A stretch of 45,426 nucleotides of DNA from Sinorhizobium saheli. GTDB lineage: Bacteria > Pseudomonadota > Alphaproteobacteria > Rhizobiales > Rhizobiaceae. The stretch lies in NCBI RefSeq assembly GCF_001651875.1, contig NZ_LNQB01000093.1, positions 24,357 through 69,782 on the forward strand, read 5' to 3'. This document shows positions 1 to 7,971 of the stretch, piece by piece. The notes below the pieces were generated by a model. It saw nothing but the letters and a program-made list of their open reading frames with translations, was not told the DNA's origin and made no database searches. The translations under genes were made by a program, and so were the position numbers. Every line of letters starts with the position of its first letter. Within the stretch, counting starts at the first letter, position 1.

Positions 1-118
1 CGGGCATGCCAGGGAATGTCGCCACGAGCAGCTCAGGAGAAGTCCGAATCGCGCTTTCATTAATGGCTTCTTGAATGGGCGCCTTGAAGTTTACGGCGAT
101 GGAAGGACGCCTCTTCAT
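1..118 (-). CDS. Partial ORF overlapping the integrase stop codon
   Basis: An open frame starts with ATG at 118 and runs off the left edge (39 codons visible, beginning MKRRPSIAVNFKAPIQEA). Its ATG overlaps the TGA stop of the upstream recombinase gene as ATGA, which is typical of translationally coupled genes in one operon. No domain is recognisable in so short a piece. By context it is part of the same mobile-element operon; multi-gene recombinase operons do exist, but nothing visible shows that this one is a second recombinase. Confidence 0.5.
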   Translation of the reverse strand, partial: MKRRPSIAVNFKAPIQEAINESAIRTSPELLVATFPGMP

Positions 119-1464
119 CAGTCCTCCACACGCGCAACTTGGTCGATATCCTCCAAGACCTTCATGAACGCGTCTGAAAGGAACTCCTCGTTCGTGTCGA
201 CCCAACTCAAGTATTCATTGACTGTGGTGAGGACGTTGGTATGCCTCAGCCGTTTCGAGACTTTGTTCCATGGTTCGTCTTGTCCTACTCTCGCGCAATC
301 AAGGTACAGTGTCACCGCGAAGGTATGCCGCAGATCATGAAACGTATGCGCAGCCTGCTTGCCGAATTCGTAGGCGTATTCACCGGACGGCCCCAGAATT
401 GGCCGACCTTCTGCATCAAGGACGTACAGCATCGCGGTGCGAGTGACGCCAACCGCAATGCACGCTGAAGAGAAGACCCTAGATAGCGTATCCGGCTTAA
501 GAGCGTTTCCGACGTCCCGTCGGTTTGCGGTTACGCCGTTAACAAAAAGAGCCTCGCAATTGTGGCGCGATCCACATGGATAGCGAAGAATTGTAGCCCG
601 ATCGATCGCCTGCCGTCTTTCCGTTTCAATGTATTTCAGTAGCTGCTCCACCAAGTGAGAAGGCAAATAGACCATTCCTGGCCGGAGCCCTTTTGTCTTC
701 GTAATCAAGAGCGGTATTAGCTTGGACGGACGTTGAGGATCTACCTGCCGTGCCAGATTCAAAATCTGGAGGACGGTTAGCGAGCAAATCTCGTCTATAC
801 GCATACCGGTCACGAGCGAAGTTTCGGCGGCTAGCCTATCACGACGCGGGTACGCTGCCTCGCTGTCCGCCGAGGGCCCGAGATGATCGAATATCCGCTT
901 CCGATCGGTATCTTGAATTGGATGGATCTTATCAGTGGCGCCGGAGTCCTTCGGTAGTGCGGCATAAGGGGAATTGGGATCCTTAGCTAGGAATCCATTT
1001 ATGTAGCCTCCAGACGATGACAACTCGCCTTCAGAAACCGCCGAGGGCAGGCCCTTTTTGATCCGGTATCTGTGGTACCTGATCGCTGTTCCGAAGCGTC
1101 TGTATATGGTCGACGGAGCAAACCCTTGCCTTGTACGGACAGAGACGCCCTGGGCAAAACACGAGGCAAAACCCTCGATGACAGGGAGTGTGACATCGCA
1201 CTCCTCGATGCCGATAGCAATCAGATATGTTTTGTATTGATGGAGATCCTCGGTATAGCTGTTCTCCGTTTTCTTCCACGACTTACCCATTCGGCGCGCT
1301 TTGTCGGCATGCGAGAGCGTAAATTCGTTCATGGTAGTGATCGGATTGAGATCATCGTCAAGCAGGATCTTGACACCGGGTTGAACTCGATGGCGCACCT
1401 CGGCATGCTTATAGGGAACCCAGTCAGCGGCCCGATCAACCGTCACACAACGACAACCTGACAT
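118..1464 (-). CDS. Tyrosine recombinase (phage-type integrase)
   Basis: Site-specific DNA recombinase of 448 aa, expected to cut and rejoin attachment sites through a covalent tyrosine-DNA intermediate. The catalytic set is complete: Arg222 in TGMRIDEICSL, a basic beta-hairpin TKTKG (Lys256/258), His376 and Arg379 in HDLRH, His408 in LRHTN and the nucleophile Tyr418 in TTVNEYLSW. The N-terminal 190 residues match a SAM-like DNA-binding arm. It is longer than lambda-type integrases (about 350 aa), as in the integrases of multi-recombinase operons. The stop overlaps the next gene (ATGA). Base composition is lower in G+C than the chromosomal genes to the right, and a tRNA-end copy 0.7 kb upstream supports element origin. 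Family confidence is high; the exact start is less sure because another Met (residue 45) is available. Confidence 0.9.
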   Translation of the reverse strand: MSGCRCVTVDRAADWVPYKHAEVRHRVQPGVKILLDDDLNPITTMNEFTLSHADKARRMGKSWKKTENSYTEDLHQYKTYLIAIGIEECDVTLPVIEGFASCFAQGVSVRTRQGFAPSTIYRRFGTAIRYHRYRIKKGLPSAVSEGELSSSGGYINGFLAKDPNSPYAALPKDSGATDKIHPIQDTDRKRIFDHLGPSADSEAAYPRRDRLAAETSLVTGMRIDEICSLTVLQILNLARQVDPQRPSKLIPLLITKTKGLRPGMVYLPSHLVEQLLKYIETERRQAIDRATILRYPCGSRHNCEALFVNGVTANRRDVGNALKPDTLSRVFSSACIAVGVTRTAMLYVLDAEGRPILGPSGEYAYEFGKQAAHTFHDLRHTFAVTLYLDCARVGQDEPWNKVSKRLRHTNVLTTVNEYLSWVDTNEEFLSDAFMKVLEDIDQVARVED

Positions 1465-1633
1465 CTACACTACTCCGCCTTGAACAAAACTAAGGCGACG
1501 CCTGTTCGCGCTGCAGGTTTCGAGTCTTAGGTAACGAGTTTCCACGGTCGCCGCCCGATGATTTCACCTATTTGGCGGGACGAGATGACAGACTAGAGAG
1601 GAAGTCCAATAAACTATAATTTACTGAATTAAC

Positions 1634-1662
1634 AAAATAACGGAACGGATTTTCATTGACAA
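1634..1662 (-). promoter_or_regulatory. Candidate sigma70 promoter of the integrase operon
   Basis: Read on the minus strand the boxes are TTGTCA and TATTTT with a 17-bp spacer, about 170 bp upstream of the integrase ATG in an AT-rich stretch. Another AT-rich hexamer, TATAGT, follows closely downstream, so the exact -10 is uncertain. Confidence 0.35.
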
Positions 1663-1714
1663 GGATTAGATAAGCACGTTCCTGTCGCCTCTTGATGGTT
1701 ATATGTTACTGCTC

Positions 1715-1750
1715 GAATCCTTGACTGATCCTTGATGAATCCTTTTGACT
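1715..1750. repeat. Three iterated ATCCTT repeats
   Basis: Three tandem imperfect copies of (G/T)(A/G)ATCCTT(TT)GA start at 1715, 1726 and 1737, a spacing of about 11 bp, one helical turn. An inverted AAGGATTA lies at 1661-1668. Helically phased short repeats beside an integrase gene are typical of arm-type integrase or excisionase binding sites; this role is inferred. Confidence 0.45.
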
Positions 1751-2163
1751 GTCATGCCGCAGCTTGTCAACAGTTACGAAACGCTCACACGACACAGGAT
1801 TTGTCAACAATTCGCGTAAGGCCTGCTAGAAAGTCGGCGACCGTGTAGGTTGGGCTGCAGTCCACGAGAAGAATGCACATGCGTCTTCCGAGGGGGCGGC
1901 CCATGACCGCGCTTCGCGTCGCCCACGACGCGTCAAAAACGAGACTTCGTTTCATGAGCGAAGGCCCCGTGGAGGTCGTTTGGACCGGCGGGCGAAGAGT
2001 TCGCGTGAGTTGTAGATGCTCACTCGTGGATACCGGCGTCCTAGTCAATTGGGAGCGACGAGCGCACTGGGATGATGAGACGCGCGCGGAACGTCCGCTC
2101 CTTCCTGCGGGGTCCATTAAGCTACGAAGAACCACTATCTGGACAAACGGACCCCATATAAGA

Positions 2164-2187
2164 GTTCGAGTCCAGTCGCTCCGACCA
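2164..2187 (+). other. tRNA 3'-end remnant, probable att site of an integrative element
   Basis: The 24 bases read as a T-loop (GTTCGAGTCC), the 3' strand of an acceptor stem (CGCTCCG), discriminator A and CCA. The bases just before it do not pair to complete the T stem and no 5' acceptor strand (CGGAGCG) is found upstream, so this is a fragment and not a whole tRNA gene. CGGAGCG/CGCTCCG acceptors with ACCA are what rhizobial proline tRNAs usually have, so the target is probably a tRNA-Pro. The orientation puts the intact tRNA and the rest of the element to the left, outside the window, and makes this the distal junction. Confidence 0.6.
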
Positions 2188-2404
2188 TTTATCTCCCTCA
2201 TAAATTTGGCGATTTGGCGCTTGTGCTGTTCGCGCAGAAGCGCGTCGCAATTCGCTTTTGTGCCTGCTGGAAATCCTCGACAGAGCACGGCCTGGCCTAT
2301 GCCTGCCGGACGGCGGCCTCAGCCCGCGCAGTTCAAGCGAGCGCGCGCTAACAGGAACATAAGTTCACTTTCAGGGTTTACGACCGGTTTTCGGAGTTCC
2401 GGTC

Positions 2405-2503
2405 ATGTCCCCGTCGGCCCAGCGAAATGTCGCCATCGTCATCGCATTGGATCTCGTGATCGTCGTGGCAATGATTCTGGCCCATGCTCCGGGCCTCCTA
2501 TGA
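2405..2503 (+). CDS. 32-aa hydrophobic leader protein coupled to the Nramp-like gene
   Basis: The ORF starts with ATG at 2405 behind a GGAG (2393-2396) with an 8-base spacer. It encodes a polar N-terminus (MSPSAQRN) followed by about 20 hydrophobic residues (VAIVIALDLVIVVAMILAHA), a good single transmembrane helix. Its TGA overlaps the ATG of the transporter gene as ATGA. The transporter start has no good ribosome-binding site of its own, so its translation probably depends on reading of this ORF. It may be a small subunit, a membrane-insertion helper or simply a coupling leader; the sequence alone does not decide. Confidence 0.6.
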   Translation: MSPSAQRNVAIVIALDLVIVVAMILAHAPGLL

Positions 2504-3786
2504 GCAAGCGGGAGGCGGCTGGAGAAGACGCGGGAAAGCGAGACGGTGTCGGCCGGGCCCTGGGGCTCGGGTTGATCACCGGCGCTGCGGACGACGATTG
2601 TTCCGCGATCGGCACCTATGCAAGCGCCGGAGCCCGCTTCGGAACCGATATCCTCTGGACCGCCCCGGTTACCCTGCCGATGATGTATGCGGTGGTCTAT
2701 CTGTCCTCGAAGCTTGGGCAGGTGTCCGGCCGCGGCCTTTTCCATGTGATCAAGGACTTTTACCCGCGCTGGCTCCTGTGGGCGGTCCTGATCGGGGTTC
2801 TGATCGGCAACACCATCGAGGCGGCGGCCGACCTCGGCGGGATGGCCGCGGCGATCGGCATGTTCGTGCCGCTCCCGGCTCCCCTGCTCGTGGCAGGCGT
2901 CGCCGCGATCATTTTCGCCCTTCAGCTCTATGGCTCTTATACTTTCATCCGAAACGTCTTCCGCTGGCTTGCGCTGGCGCTGCTCGCCTATGTCGGGTCG
3001 GCCGTCCTGGCACAGCCCGATGCCGCCGCGATCCTGCGCGGCACGCTCGTCCCGAAGGCCGAGTTCAGCCGCGAATTTCTATCGATCCTCGTCGCCATCA
3101 TCGGCACGACGCTGTCGGCCTATCTCTATACCTGGCAGTCGAACGAGGAGGTGGAGGAGGAGATCGGCAAAGGCAGAACCACGGTGGAAGAACGCAAAGG
3201 TGCGACGGCAGGCGAACTTCGCCGTTCGCGGCGCGACATACTGATCGGGATGACCTTCTCCAATCTCATCATGTATTTCATCATCCTCTCGACGGGCGCC
3301 ACGCTTTATGAGGCGGGCGAGCACGATATCGAGACGGCCGTCCAGGCCGCGGAGGCCTTGCGCCCCCTGGCGGGCGAGGCGGCCGGTGTACTCTTCGCGG
3401 CGGGCATCATCGGCGTCGGGTTCCTCGCCGTACCGGTAATGACGACCGGCGCCGCCTACGACCTGGCTCAGGCGATGGGCTGGCGCCACAGCCTGCATGC
3501 GAAGCCTGGCGAGGCGCGCAAGTTCTACATTGTGACGGGGGTCTTCACCCTCATAGCCGTTGCTCTGAATTTCCTCGGCTTCAACCCGATGAAGGCATTG
3601 GTCTGGTCGGGGATCGTGCAGGGATTCTCGACGCCTCCGCTTCTCCTCCTGATCCTGCTGATGACGAACAATCGGAGGATCATGGGCGATCACGTGAACA
3701 GCGCCAGCACCAACGTGCTCGGCTGGGTAACCACGGTCGCCATTTTCTCGGCTTCCATTGGCCTGATCGCGACCTGGTTCATATGA
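2500..3786 (+). CDS. Nramp-family divalent-metal transporter homologue (divergent)
   Basis: Inner-membrane protein of 428 aa with about eleven hydrophobic helices and the LeuT-like layout of Nramp proteins. Start chosen at the ATG overlapping the preceding small ORF; the open frame extends upstream but that stretch has no coding character and spans the att remnant. In classical Nramp transporters metal is bound by DPGN in helix 1 and MPH in helix 6. Here helix 1 reads TGAADDDCSAIGTYASAG and the helix 6 region reads LSAYLYTWQSNEEVEEE, so both signature motifs are replaced, with extra acidic residues. Proton-coupled Mn/Fe transport therefore cannot be assumed. It is the first chromosomal gene after the element junction and is convergent with the polysaccharide cluster. 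Confidence 0.8.
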   Translation: MSKREAAGEDAGKRDGVGRALGLGLITGAADDDCSAIGTYASAGARFGTDILWTAPVTLPMMYAVVYLSSKLGQVSGRGLFHVIKDFYPRWLLWAVLIGVLIGNTIEAAADLGGMAAAIGMFVPLPAPLLVAGVAAIIFALQLYGSYTFIRNVFRWLALALLAYVGSAVLAQPDAAAILRGTLVPKAEFSREFLSILVAIIGTTLSAYLYTWQSNEEVEEEIGKGRTTVEERKGATAGELRRSRRDILIGMTFSNLIMYFIILSTGATLYEAGEHDIETAVQAAEALRPLAGEAAGVLFAAGIIGVGFLAVPVMTTGAAYDLAQAMGWRHSLHAKPGEARKFYIVTGVFTLIAVALNFLGFNPMKALVWSGIVQGFSTPPLLLLILLMTNNRRIMGDHVNSASTNVLGWVTTVAIFSASIGLIATWFI

Positions 3787-3818
3787 CGCAGCAGCGTCCT
3801 GCAGCAGCGGGGAGTCCA

Positions 3819-3910
3819 GAGTGGGAAGCGCTCACATGCGTTCGTGCCACCGCGCTATCTGCTTGGTTGCCGCGTTTCTTGCGACGTCAGGTGATTCAAC
3901 CTGACTGCAA
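3819..3910 (+). repeat. Palindromic intergenic repeat, family A, copy 1
   Basis: About 92 bp shared with 13611-13715 and 21057-21160. The landmark parts are GCGCTCACATGCgTTCG, a T/C-rich middle and a terminal hairpin GTCAGGTgattcaACCTGAC. This copy is degraded relative to the others. The stop codon of the minus-strand glycosyltransferase lies inside the terminal hairpin. It resembles rhizobial intergenic mosaic elements; the exact family name was not determined. Confidence 0.8.
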
Positions 3911-5113
3911 TGCCGCAGCGGCGCGCGGAGACGACGCGTATCGCTCGATCCGCCGTGCCGCCAGCCGCCGGTAAACCTCCTCCGTCTCGTCGATCATCCG
4001 CTCAAGCGTGAAGCGATCCTTGCGGGCCTCCGCCGCCCTGGTAAGTCGCGGATAATTCTCCGGGTGGGCGGCGGCGAGCATGGCTTTCGCGAGCGGCGCA
4101 ATGTCGTCGCCGTTTGGGACGATGAAGCCGTTTTCGCCATGGTCGACCGCGGCCCGCGCGCCGCCGACGTCGGAGATGATGATCGGTCGTCCGGCGGCGG
4201 CGGCCTCGAGCATCACATAGGACATCGCCTCGTAGCGGCTCGGCATGACGAGAAGATCGAAGGCCGCAACGGCCTCGGCCCCGGTGAAGGCGGAGGTCAG
4301 GTGAATGCGGTTGCGCAGGGCGCTGGCGGCGATTGCGCGGCGAAGCGCGCCCTCCAGCTCGCCGGAGCCGACCATGACCAGATGGCTGTTCCCGATGGAG
4401 GAGGCGACAATTGCGAAGGCATCGAGAAGGCGCTCGGGCGCCTTCTGTGTCGACAGCCGCCCGATGAAGCCGAAGACGAAGGCGTCCGCGGGAATACCGA
4501 AACTTGCGCGTACCGACGGCGCCATGTCGGGCGAGGGGGCCGCGACGCCGTTGACGATCACGGACATGCGCTCCTTCGGAATGCCGATCGTCAGCGCATG
4601 TGCGAACTCGTCCTCGGAGACCGCGTTGAGGTGATCGGTGAAGAAGCGGGCGAGAAGCGCTTCGATCGCGCCGTAGATCAGCCGTCCGGTCGGCCCGAGC
4701 GCCGGATCCATGGTCCTGAAGGCGTGAGGCGTGTAGACCCGGGGCACGTGGCGCCCCGGCAGTCGGAGGCGCGTCAGCGCGCCGGCCTTGGAGCTGTGGC
4801 CATGAATGACGTCGAACGGGCCGGAGCCGCGGATGATACGACTTATGGCGTGAAAGGCCGGCAGGTCGGACGGGCCCGGCGCACGCCGCATGGCGACGGC
4901 ATGTACGCCAGGCAGGCCGAGCGCCTCGAGCTCGCGAACGAAGCCTTCCTCCGCCCGCACCGGCGAATAGATCGCCTCGACGTGGTGGCCGCGCGCATGC
5001 ATGCCGCGGCAAAGGTCCAGAAAGTGGCGGCCGGACCCGCCGCCGCTCGGTTCCAGGACCTGAAGGAGACGCAGCGCGGAGGTTTTGGCGATGGCGGCAG
5101 CGCTCACGGTCAT
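3896..5113 (-). CDS. GT4-type glycosyltransferase (second of two in the cluster)
   Basis: Cytoplasmic GT-B glycosyltransferase of 405 aa that should add a sugar from a nucleotide donor to the lipid-linked repeat unit. The N-terminal GT4 acceptor domain has the glycine-rich loop EPSGGGSGRHFLDL. The C-terminal Glycos_transf_1 domain has FGFIGRLSTQKAPERLLDAF and the donor-binding PSRYEAMSYVMLEAAAAGRP (E-x7-E type). Start chosen at the ATG that overlaps the stop of the upstream gene (ATGA); the frame is open further upstream but overlaps that gene. It is a paralogue of the product of 7972-9144. The last residues (LQSG and stop) are encoded by a palindromic repeat, so the C-terminus may have been reshaped by repeat insertion. 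Last gene of a five-gene minus-strand operon. Confidence 0.88.
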   Translation of the reverse strand: MTVSAAAIAKTSALRLLQVLEPSGGGSGRHFLDLCRGMHARGHHVEAIYSPVRAEEGFVRELEALGLPGVHAVAMRRAPGPSDLPAFHAISRIIRGSGPFDVIHGHSSKAGALTRLRLPGRHVPRVYTPHAFRTMDPALGPTGRLIYGAIEALLARFFTDHLNAVSEDEFAHALTIGIPKERMSVIVNGVAAPSPDMAPSVRASFGIPADAFVFGFIGRLSTQKAPERLLDAFAIVASSIGNSHLVMVGSGELEGALRRAIAASALRNRIHLTSAFTGAEAVAAFDLLVMPSRYEAMSYVMLEAAAAGRPIIISDVGGARAAVDHGENGFIVPNGDDIAPLAKAMLAAAHPENYPRLTRAAEARKDRFTLERMIDETEEVYRRLAARRIERYASSPRAAAALQSG

Positions 5114-6354
5114 GCCGACCTTCCGGCCAGTGCCTGCCGCCGGCAGCGATATTCGAGCGCAGCGCATCCCCAGACGACGCCGACGAGCAGGTAGAAATGG
5201 CGCCAGTGATCGGTGTCGATGACGTTGCCGATGCCGACATGGCCGATCAACGTCACCCAGGCGATCGCCAGATAAGGCTGCCACGGGCGGTCGAGCAGCA
5301 GGAAGCGGAACCCGAGCGAGAGCGTCCACAGGATGAGCGTGACATAGGCGATGAAGCCGAGCCAGCCATAGGAGGTCAGGCTCTTCAGCAGCACATTGTG
5401 CTCGTCTTCCGGAAACATGGTGCTGAACACCATCGGGCCGATGCCGAGCGGCTTCTCCATGGACATCAGGAAGCCGATCCGGTGCCGGTCGAACCGGCCG
5501 AGATGCCCGCCGTCATATTCCTGCACGAGCTGGGAGCGGCTGGAGAAAAGCGCCGCCACCCGTTCGGACTGCAGCGCAATCACGAGCGCCGCGACGATGA
5601 ACAGGGCGCCTGAGAGCGCCATCACGAGGATGCGCAGGCGGAAGAGACCGCTGCGCTGCTTGAGCAGCATGACGAAGACCAGGGCGAGGATGCAGAAGAG
5701 GTTGAGCGCCCAGGCGGCTCGCGAGAACGACAGGAAGACGCCGAGCTCCAGCACGAGCAGGCCGGCGATCTTTAAGGGCGCGCGGCGGATCGGCTGGGTC
5801 AGCAGGCCATGGACGAGATAGAGCGCCGGGGCCGCAAGGAAGGGGCCGAAGACGTTCGGGTCCTGGAACGCTCCCTTGGCGCGGTCGTAAAGGGTGAAGC
5901 TCTCCGCCCCCGGTATCACGCCGAAATAGCCGACGATGCCGAGGAGGGCGGTGATGACCGCGGCGGTGACCCAGGCATTGAAGATGAGCGGCAGGCGCTG
6001 GTGGCGATCCTCGATGATGGCGGCGAAAAAGACCGCCGAAAGGCAGAGGAAGCCGGAGACGGCCATGTACATCGGCGCGGTCGCAAGGTCCGCCATCACC
6101 GTCAGCGACAGGATGCCGCCGACCATGAACAATATGAGAAGGGCGAGCAGGGGGGCGGTCGCCCGCGAAATCCTGAGCCCGAAGAGCGCCCAGAGGCCGA
6201 TGAGCCCGGCCAGGAATATCTCGTAGGGTGCCGGTTCCGCGATGACGAAACCCGACAGGAAAACGGCGAACGCGACCAGGCCCGAGCCGACGATCGAAAT
6301 CGCCGCAAGCTGGGGTCGAAGGACGAGAGGCCTGGTTGCTGTCGCGGCGATCAA
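5110..6354 (-). CDS. O-antigen polymerase/ligase-like membrane protein (Wzy/WaaL type)
   Basis: Polytopic inner-membrane protein of about 414 aa with ten or more hydrophobic helices and a large periplasmic loop (about residues 270-330) containing the region around SFSRAAWALN, as in O-antigen polymerases. It is expected to join repeat units on undecaprenyl diphosphate in the periplasm. No ATG is available near the gene junction; the best start is a TTG at 6354 that overlaps the upstream TGA (TTGA) and sits behind GGAAAA with a short spacer. The frame is open beyond it but that part overlaps the phosphotransferase gene. It overlaps the next gene by 4 bp. Polymerase and ligase cannot be separated by sequence inspection; being in a synthesis cluster favours polymerase. 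Confidence 0.8.
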   Translation of the reverse strand: MIAATATRPLVLRPQLAAISIVGSGLVAFAVFLSGFVIAEPAPYEIFLAGLIGLWALFGLRISRATAPLLALLILFMVGGILSLTVMADLATAPMYMAVSGFLCLSAVFFAAIIEDRHQRLPLIFNAWVTAAVITALLGIVGYFGVIPGAESFTLYDRAKGAFQDPNVFGPFLAAPALYLVHGLLTQPIRRAPLKIAGLLVLELGVFLSFSRAAWALNLFCILALVFVMLLKQRSGLFRLRILVMALSGALFIVAALVIALQSERVAALFSSRSQLVQEYDGGHLGRFDRHRIGFLMSMEKPLGIGPMVFSTMFPEDEHNVLLKSLTSYGWLGFIAYVTLILWTLSLGFRFLLLDRPWQPYLAIAWVTLIGHVGIGNVIDTDHWRHFYLLVGVVWGCAALEYRCRRQALAGRSA

Positions 6355-7913
6355 TAGGCGTTTTCCGTATTGAGCAGCCGGAACGGTGTCAGGAAGAGGA
6401 TCTTCAGGTCGAAGAGCAGCGACCAGTTTTCGATGTAGTGAAGGTCGAATGCGGTGCGGAAGCGGATCTTCTCGTCGTTGTCGACCTCGCCGCGCCAACC
6501 GTTGATCTGCGCCCAGCCGGTCACGCCGGGCTTGACGCGGTGGCGGGCGAAATAGCCCTCGACCACGTCGGAATAGGTCCGATCCTGCGTCTGCGCCAGC
6601 ACGGCGTGCGGACGCGGCCCGACGAGCGAGAGCTCGCCCTTCAGCACGTTGAAGAGCTGCGGCAATTCGTCGATCGAGGATTTGCGCAGGAAGCGGCCGA
6701 CGGGTGTCACGCGCGGATCGTGCCTGGTCACGGCGTTGCGCGCCGTCGGATCACCCAGATGCGTGTACATCGAGCGGAACTTGTAGACCTCGATCGTCTC
6801 GTTGTTGAAGCCGTGGCGGTGCTGCTTGAAGATGATCGGGCCCGGGGAGGTCGCCTTCACGGCGATCGCCGCGACGAGCATGACCGGCCAGAGCAGCGCC
6901 AGCGCGACGAGGCTGAAGAAGATGTCGAAGCATCGCTTCGCCACCGAGTCCCAGTCGGCGATCGGCTTGTCGAAGATGTCGAGCATCGGAACCTGCCCGA
7001 CATGCGAATAGCTGCGCGGGCGGAAGCGCAGATTGTTGGCATGCGCCGCAAGGCGGATATCGACCGGAAGCACCCAAAGCTTCCTCAGCAGTTCGAGGAT
7101 GCGGTTTTCGGCGGTCAGCGGCAGCGAGATGATCAACATGTCGATACGCGCGAGCCGGGCGAATTCGACCAGTTCGTCGACCGTCCCGAGCTTCGGATAG
7201 CCGGCGATCACATTTGGCGACCGGCGCTCGTCGCGGTCGTCGAAGATGCCGCAGATGCGGATGTCGTTGTTCGGCTGGTGCTCGATGGCGCGGATGAGGT
7301 CCTTCGCGGGCTGGCCGCCGCCGACGATGACCGCCCGGCGCTCCATCGTGCCGTTTCGCGACCAATGGCGGATGGAGTAGGCGATGAAGGCACGCTCGGC
7401 GACGAGGAAGAAGGCGCCGGCGATGAACCATGCGCCGATCCAGAAACGCGAATAGAGATGACCGGATTTCAGAAAGAAGAGCGCGAGGGCAATCGCGCCG
7501 AAGGTCGCGGCCCAACTGGCCAGAATGCGCGGCGTCATCCTGAGCCAGGCGCGCAAGGCCGGCACCTGGTAGGCATCGGCGATCTGCATGGCGGCGACCG
7601 CGAGCGCCGAGCCGCCGACGAGAATGCCGAGATAGACAGGCAGCTGCGCAAATGTCGGCGCGACGTATTGGGCGTTGATGCCGTAGCCGATGGCGAACAG
7701 GGCTGAGAAGTCGAGCAGCCGGATGAGCCCGGTGATCATCGCCGGCGAATAGGTGTCGGCGCGAAACTGGAGCGCGATCTGCCGCGCGAGCGGAGTGAGT
7801 TCCGCGATGCCTTTTGTCGCCGTCTCCTCGTCACGGGCGGTCGTTCGAATCTCCGAGAACTTCTTGCGAAGCGCTTGGGGATCGAAGGTCTCGGGCCTGT
7901 CAAACTGGTTCAT
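6351..7913 (-). CDS. Polyprenyl-phosphate sugar-1-phosphate transferase (WcaJ/ExoY type)
   Basis: Initiating enzyme that transfers a hexose-1-phosphate from a UDP sugar to undecaprenyl phosphate at the inner membrane. The protein has about 520 aa: a cluster of four hydrophobic helices (about residues 90-210), a Rossmann-like CoA_binding_3 domain (AVIVGGGQPAKDLIRAI), a fifth hydrophobic segment (FDIFFSLVALALLWPVMLVA) and the catalytic domain with SPGPIIFKQHRHG, EVYKFRSM, KSSIDELPQLFNVLKGE and LSLVGPRPH. Start chosen at the ATG at 7913; a GTG at 7961 is the alternative and lies 10 bp after the upstream stop. Downstream it overlaps the polymerase-like gene. A homologue of this class (UppE) starts unipolar polysaccharide synthesis in Agrobacterium; equivalence here is inferred. 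Confidence 0.9.
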   Translation of the reverse strand: MNQFDRPETFDPQALRKKFSEIRTTARDEETATKGIAELTPLARQIALQFRADTYSPAMITGLIRLLDFSALFAIGYGINAQYVAPTFAQLPVYLGILVGGSALAVAAMQIADAYQVPALRAWLRMTPRILASWAATFGAIALALFFLKSGHLYSRFWIGAWFIAGAFFLVAERAFIAYSIRHWSRNGTMERRAVIVGGGQPAKDLIRAIEHQPNNDIRICGIFDDRDERRSPNVIAGYPKLGTVDELVEFARLARIDMLIISLPLTAENRILELLRKLWVLPVDIRLAAHANNLRFRPRSYSHVGQVPMLDIFDKPIADWDSVAKRCFDIFFSLVALALLWPVMLVAAIAVKATSPGPIIFKQHRHGFNNETIEVYKFRSMYTHLGDPTARNAVTRHDPRVTPVGRFLRKSSIDELPQLFNVLKGELSLVGPRPHAVLAQTQDRTYSDVVEGYFARHRVKPGVTGWAQINGWRGEVDNDEKIRFRTAFDLHYIENWSLLFDLKILFLTPFRLLNTENAY

Positions 7914-7971
7914 GGTTTTTATCCGGGGCGGAAGTTCCTCGTCCGGATAGCAGAAAGCCACTAAGAAACGC

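Larger units (their letters stand above)
1465..2404. other. Non-coding element edge and junction (940 bp)
   Basis: No convincing gene is seen. ORFs on both strands are present but have low-complexity Arg/Pro-rich translations typical of shadow frames. The left part (about 1600-1760) is AT-rich and holds a candidate promoter and iterated repeats; 2164-2187 matches a tRNA 3' end. From about 2190 to the small ORF at 2405 nothing specific is recognised. Confidence 0.6.

Noticed and set aside
2100..2187. Complete tRNA gene ending at the CCA
   Set aside because: No 5' acceptor strand, anticodon stem or completed T stem precedes the fragment.
1873..2499. Upstream open frame in phase with the Nramp-like gene, giving 637 aa
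   Set aside because: The extra 209 residues are Arg/Pro-rich with no domain, span the tRNA-end remnant, and ignore the good coupled start at 2500.
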